Made by a program: the position numbers and the translations under genes
The notes under the pieces: generated by a model
The model's input: only the letters and a program-made list of their open reading frames with translations
Told to the model about the DNA's origin: nothing
Database searches by the model: none
Source: Doris montereyensis
Taxonomy: Eukaryota > Mollusca > Gastropoda > Nudibranchia > Dorididae
NCBI GenBank assembly: GCA_037039925.1
Contig: JAXRKP010001035.1
Span: 15,001 to 79,000 of the forward strand
Direction: 5' to 3'
DNA: 64,000 nt
Shown: positions 61,401 to 64,000 of the stretch, piece after piece
Layout: each line of letters opens with the position of its first letter
Numbering within the stretch: position 1 is the first letter of the stretch

Positions 61401-63311
61401 CCTTTGAATATTCAGTGGAAGGTGAAAGAGGAAGCGGAACTTCTGTATGACGCTGGAGCGTTCCAGTGGAATTGCTTTGTCCTTGCGTCCCAGGACTTCC
61501 TGGAAGAGGCCGTCGGCACAAGACTTTGCCTCTGGGGGAGAGAGAAAAGAATTCCCAATGGAGAAAACAAGCTTAATTGACTTCCCTGTACCTCTTCACT
61601 GCTCTTGATGACAATGTTCCAAGAGTGATAAACAAAAGAAAAGAAAAAAATCAATAACTGATTTTTCTAGGCGTACGGCATAATGTAGTTTGCATTGCCT
61701 TCACGGCACATTCACTTTCGTCAAGTTTGAATCAATCTAGTTATTCATTTTGCGGCTGGGTTGACGGGGAAGTCTGAAAGATTTCCCCGTGGTTGCTGAC
61801 ATTTTAAAAATTTTCATAGAAAATTAGCCATGACTGTTCTTTGGTTTCTTTCTTCTTCTCCACTTGTTAAATTTAAAGAGCATTATATTTGAAGGGTGTT
61901 TGCTTGAAATCAAGCAACATGATGTTATGGTTGAAGGTAATTACGCATAAGAAGAACAGCATAAGAATTCATGCAGTTGCCTCGAATGTCGTCTTCTGTG
62001 TACTTAGCATACATAGCTAGAAAGATAAATAAAAGTTTTTAAATGCATGAAAAATAAAGGAAAAGATATATATATATATATATATATGAATATATATATA
62101 TATATCTATACATATGTAAATCTTAGGAAAACATCAAAATAAATGCTATCACCATCAAAATCTACACCTTAGTCTAGGCTTAGTCTTGTTCTTTAAAAAA
62201 TCAGTTGTTTTGAAATAAGAAATTATTTCTCAGAATATGGCTTAAATTTCAAAGAAAAAGGATATTAAAGTGCATACTCAAAGTTGAGTATAAGGGAATC
62301 AGGAGTAGATTACTGATCTATCTAGGCATACGGCGTAGTGTCGTAGTTTGCTATTGCCTTCCTTTGCCCCCTTTACTTTTGCCGAGTCTAAACAGACCTA
62401 GTTACTCCTTTCACTACAGGGTCGACAGAAAGGCCACAAAAATTTATCTGAACTGGGAATCGAACCCCGGCCTCCTGAGTGGTAGTCAGATGCTCTGCCG
62501 ACTGAGCTACCAACACCTCAAAAGAAAAAGCATACGTCCTCTTATTTATCCACATAACTTATTTTGAATTTGGAGACAGTTGACAAAACTAATTGAAATG
62601 TTTTGATGCAAAGTACAAAATGGAATAGAAAGAATTTAAAAAAAACTGGGATTAAGGTGAAATTGTCTTGGTTTGATGTCCTTGCAGGAGCAGAAAAAGA
62701 TGACTACAACCGTAGTTCAATACAACTGTTTTGACTACAAAATAATTCACCCCACAACCCCGTCTCACTTTCACATAAAATACGCACTACGTCACTTAGG
62801 TAATAAATGCTTACATGGTGTAGAATGTAATAATGATAATAAGCAAGCACAAATCTAGGCCTAGTAAATGAAGTGCTTAGATAGATCATTATCTTAAACC
62901 AATCGTAAGGCCAAACTTTATCATGGAAAAATAAATCAATACATCCGTTTGAATTTTTATTATAGACTGTAGAGGACGGGGGAGAAAATTCAATTCACTA
63001 TTAAAGTCATTACAACCGTCTAATTTTCATAGAGGTTTAATGACATCGGTGCCGGTTCCAGAAGAAAAGATTCAATACACCTGAAGATCATTACAGCCCA
63101 CTTCGCTACAAGTGGAGTCTAGTGTAATTAGAAGCTAATCACACATCTATGACTACATTGAAAACATAATGACTGTTGCGTTCACCTGCAAGGCTCTCCA
63201 GGCAATCTAAAATGGGCGTCAGATTGGACCGTACGATGGCAATCGGTCCCCTCTGAACGCTGACTTGCTTTGCGTTTCATACAGTTCAATCCTGCTTTTA
63301 GATCCTCAAAA
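30343..63311 (-). CDS. EXOC2: Exocyst complex component 2 (Sec5), 20 exons of the C-terminal three quarters
   Basis: Twenty minus-strand exons with GT-AG borders encode about 690 codons; the human protein is about 924 residues. Diagnostic stretches: [106 protein letters not shown]. These cover the Sec5 helical domain. Exocyst tethers secretory vesicles at the plasma membrane; Sec5 is also a Ral GTPase effector through its N-terminal TIG domain, which is outside the window. Most exon phases agree. Exceptions are the exon 5/6 and 12/13 joins, one exon not found between 45355 and 49762, and frame breaks in exons 1, 2, 4, 11 and 14. The nearest minus-strand AATAAA beyond the stop is near 29514. 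Identity is close to certain; whether the locus is intact is open. Confidence 0.93.
30515..30655 (+). mobile_element. Family E copy
   Basis: cgttgaaatttactccacag, cttaagaggaaacggaaaga, aagtaggacctaccagaaa. Just outside the last EXOC2 exon, in its last intron. Confidence 0.6.
31025..31250 (+). mobile_element. Family E copy (best preserved)
   Basis: gaaatttacgctgtccgcca, tatgcagtgatctcaaggtg, gaggaaacagcaagataaat, gaagtaggtcttaccagtag, cccccaccaaccgccca. This order was used to recognise the family elsewhere. No Pol III boxes are obvious. Confidence 0.65.
31460..31516 (-). CDS. EXOC2: EXOC2 exon 19 of window
   Basis: In phase with exon 18 it reads [20 protein letters not shown], with acceptor tgcctacag and donor AAAAA|GTAAGT. 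It is intact. Confidence 0.88.
31665..31975 (-). mobile_element. SINE family B copy (near full length)
   Basis: aaggcggagcttatcctggt, caggtgataacattcacctt, gacaggacgctagtctgacg, gaaacacaacgttgggg, aggattcaaactcaggatct; tRNA-like head at the high end. Confidence 0.8.
32060..32410. mobile_element. Family E copy followed by 3' half of a family B SINE
   Basis: 32060-32165 holds gaattaagaggaaag and caagacctatccagcatc (family E). 32275-32400 holds accctta.gacccacagagc, cagagcttatccctgtttct and ggacgctagtctgttgcagg (family B, minus orientation). Confidence 0.6.
33181..33390 (+). pseudogene. LINE endonuclease fragment
   Basis: Open segment with [19 protein letters not shown] and [26 protein letters not shown] and the ERL..FC..N motif belong to the apurinic-type endonuclease of non-LTR elements. 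It is separated from upstream and downstream parts by frame breaks. Confidence 0.8.
33660..34421 (+). pseudogene. LINE linker and start of reverse transcriptase
   Basis: Open frame, Lys/Glu-rich and A-rich in codon use, ending with [15 protein letters not shown] and [11 protein letters not shown], which are RT domain motifs 1-2. It reads out of frame just where the RT core is deleted. Confidence 0.8.
34560..34955 (+). pseudogene. LINE C-terminal domain
   Basis: Reads [62 protein letters not shown] is the typical C-terminal motif of RTE-related elements. Confidence 0.8.
35005..35150 (-). mobile_element. SINE family B head fragment
   Basis: gtgttggtacctatttgtac, gcacacagcatcacacctag, attcaaacccaggacctcat, ttgggccacctattt in reversed family order. 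Confidence 0.65.
35265..35580 (-). mobile_element. SINE family A copy
   Basis: aaagtgatcttggggttttt, cagactgccctgtaaataga, gttgtaatctgcacacagga, gttgagaggccaacaccttat. It abuts EXOC2 exon 18. Confidence 0.72.
35609..35670 (-). CDS. EXOC2: EXOC2 exon 18 of window
   Basis: It reads [20 protein letters not shown], with acceptor gttcttcag and donor TTTAGA|GTGAGT, ending in phase 2. It corresponds to the A-R-L-E-I-C-A-L segment near the human C-terminus. Confidence 0.9.
35830..36335 (-). mobile_element. Two SINE family B copies in tandem
   Basis: Copy one (35830-36055) has caggacgctagtctgatgca and gctaggattcaaactcgaat. Copy two (36058-36335) has gccggaacttatcccagctg, caggacgcaagtctgtcgca and gattcaaacccagggcctta. 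They lie in the same orientation, separated by one junction. Confidence 0.78.
36430..36560. repeat. Short degenerate array, about 33 bp, near a donor
   Basis: Four copies of aa.tttcttttta..tttctaataatacaa, about 55 bases downstream (in EXOC2 sense) of the exon 17 donor. Confidence 0.75.
36615..36737 (-). CDS. EXOC2: EXOC2 exon 17 of window
   Basis: Intact 41-codon exon: [40 protein letters not shown]. Acceptor gaaacag, donor ATTCAG|GTGAGCC, phase 0 on both sides. Confidence 0.94.
37095..38265. repeat. Minisatellite, 46-bp unit
   Basis: About 25 very uniform copies of gccaatttgtgcatgctaat and atgtcatgtgcccataactt plus ctacaa. Copy-to-copy differences are few (gtgccc/gtaccc), so the array looks recently homogenised. 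Confidence 0.97.
38598..38735. repeat. EXOC2: Direct duplication including the EXOC2 exon 16 splice donor
   Basis: ggtggaaacct plus agatctagctttgagtgtgt, caaacattcatgccttggga, tcactcacctctg occurs twice in tandem (about 69-72 bases). Each copy holds the minus-strand sequence CAGAGGTGAGTGATCCC. Confidence 0.85.
38728..38925 (-). CDS. EXOC2: EXOC2 exon 16 of window (most conserved block)
   Basis: Intact 66-codon exon. It reads [60 protein letters not shown]. The LDQRLF..YIE.KADPI and GVRNYLKE motifs identify EXOC2 without doubt. The donor CAGAG|GTGAGTG is duplicated downstream in a direct repeat. Confidence 0.95.
39050..39650 (+). mobile_element. LINE 3' fragment (second non-LTR family)
   Basis: With frame breaks it reads [90 protein letters not shown] followed by W-N-P-Q-G-K is a common C-terminal signature of non-LTR elements in invertebrates. 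It is 5'-truncated and ends in TAAG repeats. Confidence 0.75.
39650..40335. repeat. TAAG/TAAA tetranucleotide array continuing the LINE 3' end
   Basis: About 680 bases of gtaa/ataagtaa repeats starting exactly where the LINE C-terminal frame ends (cagtaggcctaagtaagtag). Frames reading LTYLFTYL on the minus strand are artefacts. Confidence 0.95.
40335..40600 (+). mobile_element. Second LINE 3' fragment after the TAAG array
   Basis: Reads [20 protein letters not shown] near 40465-40525, again the W-I-G-H-T C-terminal motif, from another copy or a diverged duplicate. Confidence 0.5.
40600..40970 (-). mobile_element. SINE family A fragment joined to a family B head
   Basis: 40600-40850 has actgccctataaacagccat, gttgtgatctgcacacggga and gagaggcagaca (family A). 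40850-40970 has gtctttcccatggaacacat and tgctaggatttgaacccagg (family B head, minus). Confidence 0.62.
41093..41209 (-). CDS. EXOC2: EXOC2 exon 15 of window
   Basis: Intact 39-codon, phase-0 exon: [46 protein letters not shown] is a conserved Sec5 motif. The donor is CTCAAG|GTATTT. Confidence 0.92.
41674..41752 (-). CDS. EXOC2: EXOC2 exon 14 of window, two frame breaks
   Basis: The acceptor is ctttcccag and the donor TCCATG|GTAAAT. In phase with exon 13 it reads [21 protein letters not shown], then a one-T excess, then EDPIPSM joining exon 15 in phase. The S-P-D..GS..ED pattern matches Sec5. Confidence 0.7.
41935..42180 (+). mobile_element. LINE C-terminal fragment (third family)
   Basis: With one break it reads [40 protein letters not shown], then [12 protein letters not shown]-x-R-G-R-Q-R-K-x-W and D-R-x-x-W-R are C-terminal motifs of LINEs. 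Confidence 0.65.
42195..42390 (-). mobile_element. tRNA-derived SINE family F
   Basis: The minus strand has A-box-like tagtctagggggtagac and B box gcgggttcaaatcc, correctly spaced for a tRNA head. Only one copy is seen here. Confidence 0.55.
42855..43120 (+). mobile_element. SINE family C copy next to EXOC2 exon 13
   Basis: A box ggtagctcagtcggcagagc, B-box-like agttttgattcccagttg, body gacccagcagcaaaatgggt, tail ggcaaactaccgcatta. It ends about 80 bases from the exon 13 donor. Confidence 0.78.
43202..43327 (-). CDS. EXOC2: EXOC2 exon 13 of window
   Basis: The acceptor is tgtttcag and the donor AAAACA|GTAAGC. The conserved frame is [39 protein letters not shown]. This frame is out of step with exon 12 by one base (or minus two), so an indel sits at or near the join. 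A decayed copy of its 3' end seeds the array at 48.2-48.9 kb. Confidence 0.82.
43570..43915 (-). mobile_element. SINE family B copy carrying an AATTC microsatellite
   Basis: gagctggagcttatcctggt, caggacgcttgtctgatgca, gtctttcccatggaaca, then (ATTCA)n at 43769-43797, then ttgttaggattcaaatctgg. The pentanucleotide interrupts the conserved middle. Confidence 0.75.
44029..44113 (-). CDS. EXOC2: EXOC2 exon 12 of window
   Basis: The acceptor is gattgccag and the donor AAAGAG|GTAGGG. It is intact: [28 protein letters not shown]. It ends in phase 1. Confidence 0.87.
44484..45205. mobile_element. pogo/Tigger-like MITE candidate
   Basis: Left end agtcaaagctgataattgga with repeated taattggaac. Right end (reversed) agtcggcgccgctaatttga followed by aatt/attggaac words. 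The ends are imperfect inverted repeats with the ATTGGAAC/GTTCCAAT motif typical of pogo-type ends. No transposase is present. Confidence 0.42.
45281..45354 (-). CDS. EXOC2: EXOC2 exon 11 of window, in-frame TGA
   Basis: The acceptor is acttcag-like at 45355 and the donor CAACTG|GTGAGTG. It reads [20 protein letters not shown], then TGA at 45293-45295, then TTQL joining in phase to PALFE of exon 12. The KE.W.V...E.G block is recognisable. The stop is a substitution, a local indel pair or a true nonsense codon. Confidence 0.78.
45790..47535. repeat. Minisatellite, about 72-bp unit with deletion variants
   Basis: About 25 copies of acaaacctgaaattgcatgt, ttgagtctagtaaaaataaa and attgtatcagacattctg, with a cacacattctg variant segment; shorter units lacking that segment dominate after 47.0 kb. 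It sits where an EXOC2 exon is expected. Confidence 0.95.
47540..47749 (+). other. Unassigned open frame with coding-like composition
   Basis: Reads [53 protein letters not shown], unlike the simple repeats around it. An acceptor-like acatacag precedes it. It runs into a family E repeat at about 47700. I do not recognise the family; it could be a transposon or processed-gene fragment. Confidence 0.3.
47690..47820 (+). mobile_element. Family E copy
   Basis: gtgatctcacgatggataaa, ggagaaacagcaagctgatg, aagaagtaggatataccagt. Confidence 0.5.
47980..48190 (+). mobile_element. SINE family C copy, part of a duplicated block
   Basis: caccggagctcagtcggtaa, gtctgagtttgattcccagt, ctgtcgacccagcgtccaaa. 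Its right flank (ccaaatctaaaaacaaatct) matches the right flank of the copy at 42855, so SINE and flank were duplicated together. Confidence 0.75.
48190..48895. repeat. Minisatellite, about 47-bp unit, derived from the EXOC2 exon 13/donor boundary
   Basis: About 15 copies of tatcaagcttactgtttgga and ctctgtcttgtgaacttcta. The boundary of EXOC2 exon 13 at 43190-43223 reads tatcaagcttactgttttgc, actctgtcttgcgaag. At the array end, gactgagagaaagcatg matches exon 13 at 43254-43270. Confidence 0.9.
48935..49050 (+). mobile_element. SINE family C tail fragment
   Basis: caatggcaaactaccgcatt, atgccgtgtgcc, gactcgattcctggttaccc match the 3' part of family C. Confidence 0.6.
49435..49690 (-). mobile_element. 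SINE family C copy
   Basis: Reversed: actcaagagttgagttgagt, cataataatgtggtagtttg, cagctacccatttcactgtt, gaattcgggcctcctgagtg, tctacccactgaaagctacc. The tRNA-like head is at the high end. Confidence 0.75.
49763..49938 (-). CDS. EXOC2: EXOC2 exon 10 of window
   Basis: The acceptor is attcttcaacag and the donor ATATCAG|GTACGC. It is intact: [45 protein letters not shown]. It matches the Sec5 region that contains the GxWLxxxVxxIR motif. It ends in phase 2, which does not fit exon 11, so one exon is missing next. Confidence 0.92.
50035..51392. repeat. Minisatellite, about 11/22-bp unit, starting at EXOC2 exon 9 donor
   Basis: 1.35 kb of cagttgataccc and ggttcatacc units in irregular order. On the minus strand the exon 9 donor GTGAGTATCAACTTGGTACC leads directly into GTATCAACTGG and GTATGAACCGG units. 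Confidence 0.95.
51393..51443 (-). CDS. EXOC2: EXOC2 exon 9 of window
   Basis: A 51-base exon, acceptor tttcatacag, donor ATGAAA|GTGAGT, phase 0 on both sides, reading [17 protein letters not shown]. It is poorly conserved but fits the phases of exons 8 and 10. The 11-bp satellite begins at this donor. Confidence 0.7.
51480..51745. repeat. AAT trinucleotide microsatellite
   Basis: (AAT)n with aac, act and gat interruptions, 40 bases from the acceptor of EXOC2 exon 9. Confidence 0.93.
51745..52230. other. Intron sequence; family E fragment at the end
   Basis: Mostly unassigned. 52150-52230 has gaaatccaccacatatggtg and ggcagggtaaatttaagtga, the family E 5' part in reverse order. Confidence 0.35.
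52510..52706. repeat. CTT trinucleotide tract (GAA in EXOC2 sense)
   Basis: About 180 bases of (CTT)n with ctc interruptions at 52576-52608. In the EXOC2 transcript orientation it is (GAA)n, located about 195 bases after the exon 8 donor. Confidence 0.95.
52902..53020 (-). CDS. EXOC2: EXOC2 exon 8 of window
   Basis: The acceptor is ctttcacag and the donor GGGAG|GTCATT. It reads [34 protein letters not shown]. The KVIFVE..T and FWKL motifs are Sec5-specific. The donor is weaker than the others in this gene. Confidence 0.88.
53480..53527 (-). CDS. EXOC2: EXOC2 exon 7 of window (small linker exon)
   Basis: A 48-base exon with acceptor tttatcag and donor GATCAAG|GTAGAAG. It reads [16 protein letters not shown] and is phase 1 on both sides, in agreement with exons 6 and 8. 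The Ser-rich linker matches the position of a Ser-rich segment in vertebrate EXOC2. Confidence 0.65.
53867..53955 (-). CDS. EXOC2: EXOC2 exon 6 of window (variable linker)
   Basis: The acceptor is attttgcag and the donor AAACAAG|GTGAGTG. Its open frame reads [29 protein letters not shown]. The sequence is Ser/Asn/Lys rich and little conserved, but its end phase joins perfectly to exon 7. Its start phase does not match exon 5. Confidence 0.65.
54085..54290 (-). mobile_element. SINE family B, 3' part
   Basis: agaagccgaggttatcccaa, gtgaagcggaacaggtaaca, cgctagtctgacgcagg, cccaaggatcacaacgtcag. Followed by a run of 22 G at 54304-54325. Confidence 0.68.
54330..55008. other. Unassigned intron sequence
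   Basis: AT-rich sequence in the EXOC2 exon 5/6 intron. A plus-strand frame from 54591 is open but has no recognisable domain. Confidence 0.25.
55008..55505. repeat. Minisatellite, 15-bp unit (ccaccttctgtccca)
   Basis: About 33 copies of accttctgtcacacc and accttctgtcccgtc variants, with a few shorter units. Because 15 is a multiple of three, all frames stay open. Confidence 0.95.
55510..55605 (+). mobile_element. Family E fragment
   Basis: caagaggaaacagcaagatg and gaaagaagaaggccccacca follow the family order. A second small fragment lies at 55985-56045. Confidence 0.5.
55838..55950 (-). CDS. EXOC2: EXOC2 exon 5 of window
   Basis: The acceptor is gccattgcag and the donor GAAGATG|GTGAGG. 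It reads [20 protein letters not shown] and [17 protein letters not shown], matching the conserved GDPAW.C block. It ends in phase 1, which does not fit the start of exon 6, so a small exon or an indel lies between them. Confidence 0.9.
56045..56400. repeat. CTA trinucleotide array
   Basis: (CTA)n with att and tgc interruptions, starting 95 bases from the EXOC2 exon 5 acceptor. Confidence 0.93.
56606..57112. mobile_element. TIR element (MITE candidate), copy 2
   Basis: Left end cagtggtgtccgtaaaacct, then acagaaacagcgggttctta. Right end reversed tagtagtatccgcctgagaa. The inner word gaaacagcgggt.cttaggcaga is shared with the element at 24054-25097. Confidence 0.45.
57133..57233 (-). CDS. EXOC2: EXOC2 exon 4 of window, one extra A
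   Basis: The acceptor is cctggcatcag and the donor GATAAG|GTGACG. It reads [31 protein letters not shown]. The join to exon 5 (RYLISLEY) works only if the AAAA run before CTGATAAG is read as AAA, giving Q-K-L-I-R-Y-L. Confidence 0.85.
57320..57831. repeat. AAT array followed by a long GAA array
   Basis: (AAT)n with gat interruptions at 57320-57543, then (GAA)n from 57577, uninterrupted from about 57632 to 57831 (roughly 66 repeats). In EXOC2 sense it is (TTC)n between exons 3 and 4. Confidence 0.96.
58078..58159 (-). CDS. EXOC2: EXOC2 exon 3 of window
   Basis: The acceptor is gacttacag and the donor AGAAAAG|GTAAGTGG. It is intact: [20 protein letters not shown] then EIKVFRK. This is one of the best conserved parts of Sec5. 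Confidence 0.93.
58216..58545. repeat. CT dinucleotide and CCCT tracts with a GA block
   Basis: (CT)n, then (CCCT)n at 58277-58325, (CT)n, (AG)n at 58359-58376 and (CT)n again. The adjacent CT and AG blocks can pair as a hairpin. Confidence 0.93.
58795..61340. repeat. Minisatellite, about 22-bp unit, 2.5 kb, reaching EXOC2 exon 2 donor
   Basis: More than 100 copies of ttttgtgactaatagtagat with zones of variants: cagactctcctgtgactatt in the distal third, pure tagtagattcttctgtgact in the middle, and caccagtctattttgtgact near the exon. The proximal edge is about 50 bases from the exon 2 donor, and related words (cttttgtggctaac) reach within 15 bases of it. Confidence 0.96.
61389..61531 (-). CDS. 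EXOC2: EXOC2 exon 2 of window
   Basis: The acceptor is tctcccccag and the donor CAGAAG|GTGAGCC. It reads [19 protein letters not shown] and [17 protein letters not shown], strongly conserved in Sec5. Between these blocks the literal translation ([11 protein letters not shown]) departs from the conserved DSTRNAL.V.Q.F pattern, and three one-base gaps would restore it while keeping the overall frame. The 22-bp satellite begins just after its donor. Confidence 0.9.
61655..61800 (-). mobile_element. SINE family C fragment
   Basis: aggcgtacggcataatgtag, tttgcattgccttcacggca, cggctgggttgacggggaag in reversed family order. Confidence 0.55.
61800..62285. other. Unassigned intron sequence with TA tract
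   Basis: (TA)n at 62068-62105. No other recognised feature. Confidence 0.35.
62285..62520 (-). mobile_element. SINE family C copy (clearest tRNA-like head)
   Basis: On the minus strand the head reads ggtagctcagtcggcagagc (A box) and ccggggttcgattcccag (B box), with the spacing of a tRNA. It is not a functional tRNA: it continues into the SINE body (gtcgaccctgtagtg) and lacks a clean acceptor stem. Confidence 0.82.
62520..63185. other. Unassigned EXOC2 intron sequence
   Basis: No repeat family or exon recognised. Confidence 0.3.
63186..63311 (-). CDS. EXOC2: EXOC2 exon 1 of window, one extra G
   Basis: The acceptor is tttttccag and the donor TTGCAG|GTGAAC. It reads [16 protein letters not shown], then after a GGGG run that should be [23 protein letters not shown]. 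The corrected length ends in phase 1 and fits exon 2 (E-A-K). Confidence 0.82.
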
Positions 63312-63639
63312 CTGGAAAAAATGAAAACATTGAAGCATGACCAAAAGTATATGTTTTTTGTTTTGTGGTTTTCGTTTTGTTTTTTTTTGTACATCAAAAG
63401 ATTTTTTTTTTTACTACTTACTATTTATGTCATCAATTTCTCAAGCCAGGCTCATAAATCTTGACAAAAAGGGGTCTTGACAAAAGCCACAGAGCAAAAC
63501 AGATTAAGAGATCTGGTCCTCGTAGGTACAAGCTCATTCACTAAACTTTTCAGCATTTTATCTTCCATCAAGCCGTTTCATTCTCAACTACCATAGGATT
63601 TTGTTTCGTTGAAAATTTAGCCCATCCACCATTTGAGTT

Positions 63640-63925
63640 GTGGCATTGGTGACCTAGTGGGTAAGCTACCAGACATGTGATCATGAGATTCCATGTCCAA
63701 ATCTAGCGAAAGTTAGGTCTGACGTTGTGTTCCTTGGAAAAGACATTTGACACATATTTTCCCCACTCTACCCAGGTGCAAATGGGTACAAGCACTAGTT
63801 TGGGAGTAAAAACCTGTGTCAGACTAGCATCCTGTCTAGGAGGTGATTATTACTACCTGTTCTACTTCACACTACAGAAACTGGGATAAGCTCCAGCTCT
63901 ATGGATCATTATGGCCTTGAAAAAA
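63640..63925 (+). mobile_element. SINE family B copy
   Basis: ggcattggtgacctagtggg, gacgttgtgttccttgg, cccaggtgcaaatgggtaca, gtgtcagactagcatcctgt, ctgggataagctccagctct. Family E words precede (63610-63635) and follow it (63945-64000). Confidence 0.78.
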
Positions 63926-64000
63926 CTTTACTACATTTTATAACCATTTGAGGTTGATCTCAGGGCGCATTCAAAGAGTACATACAGCAAGAGGATAGAG

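Noticed and set aside
62400..62520. A functional tRNA gene on the minus strand
   Set aside because: A and B boxes are good, but the acceptor stem is not complementary and the sequence continues into a SINE body with other copies in the window.

Overview
The window is nuclear DNA of a multicellular animal. The genes are split by GT-AG introns, there are many tRNA-derived SINE copies and decayed non-LTR retrotransposons, and a very large share of the sequence is micro- and minisatellite. The two genes are ordinary metazoan genes and the repeats look like those of a marine invertebrate (deuterostome or lophotrochozoan), but the species cannot be fixed from sequence alone. No bacterial genes, operons, CRISPR arrays or viral genes were seen.

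Two protein-coding genes are present, tail to tail. (1) On the plus strand, 2.9-17.7 kb holds the last six coding exons of an SLC7-family light-chain amino-acid exchanger (LAT1/LAT2-like); its 5' half lies left of the window. (2) On the minus strand, 63.3-30.3 kb holds 20 recognised exons of exocyst subunit EXOC2 (Sec5), about 690 codons reaching the natural stop; the N-terminal TIG/Ral-binding part lies right of the window. The 12.7 kb between the two stops is SINEs, LINE remnants, MITE-like elements and satellites. The products work separately: one exchanges amino acids at the plasma membrane, the other is part of the vesicle-tethering exocyst.

Layout: 0-2.9 kb, SINE and two tandem arrays; 2.9-17.7 kb, transporter exons separated by arrays (hexamer, 36 bp, 55 bp, 20 bp, GTT, 43 bp); 17.7-30.3 kb, intergenic SINEs, a miniature LINE derivative, a TIR element holding a 17-bp satellite, ATT/CTA/GA microsatellites; 30.3-63.3 kb, EXOC2 with introns full of SINEs, an internally deleted LINE (32.4-35.0 kb) and arrays of 46, 72, 45, 11, 15 and about 22 bp.

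The most interesting signal is where the arrays start. In all five transporter introns, and at several EXOC2 exons, an array begins at or shortly after the 5' splice site. In some the unit is recognisably derived from the donor itself (20-bp GGTAAG array after 10338; 11-bp GTATCAACTGG array after EXOC2 exon 9; 45-bp array at 48.2-48.9 kb derived from the EXOC2 exon 13/donor boundary). Other arrays grew from inside SINEs (21.9-22.4 and 23.2-23.7 kb) or a LINE tail (39.65-40.3 kb). Several conserved exons carry single-base frame breaks, often in homopolymers; these look more like consensus errors of the assembly than loss of both genes.
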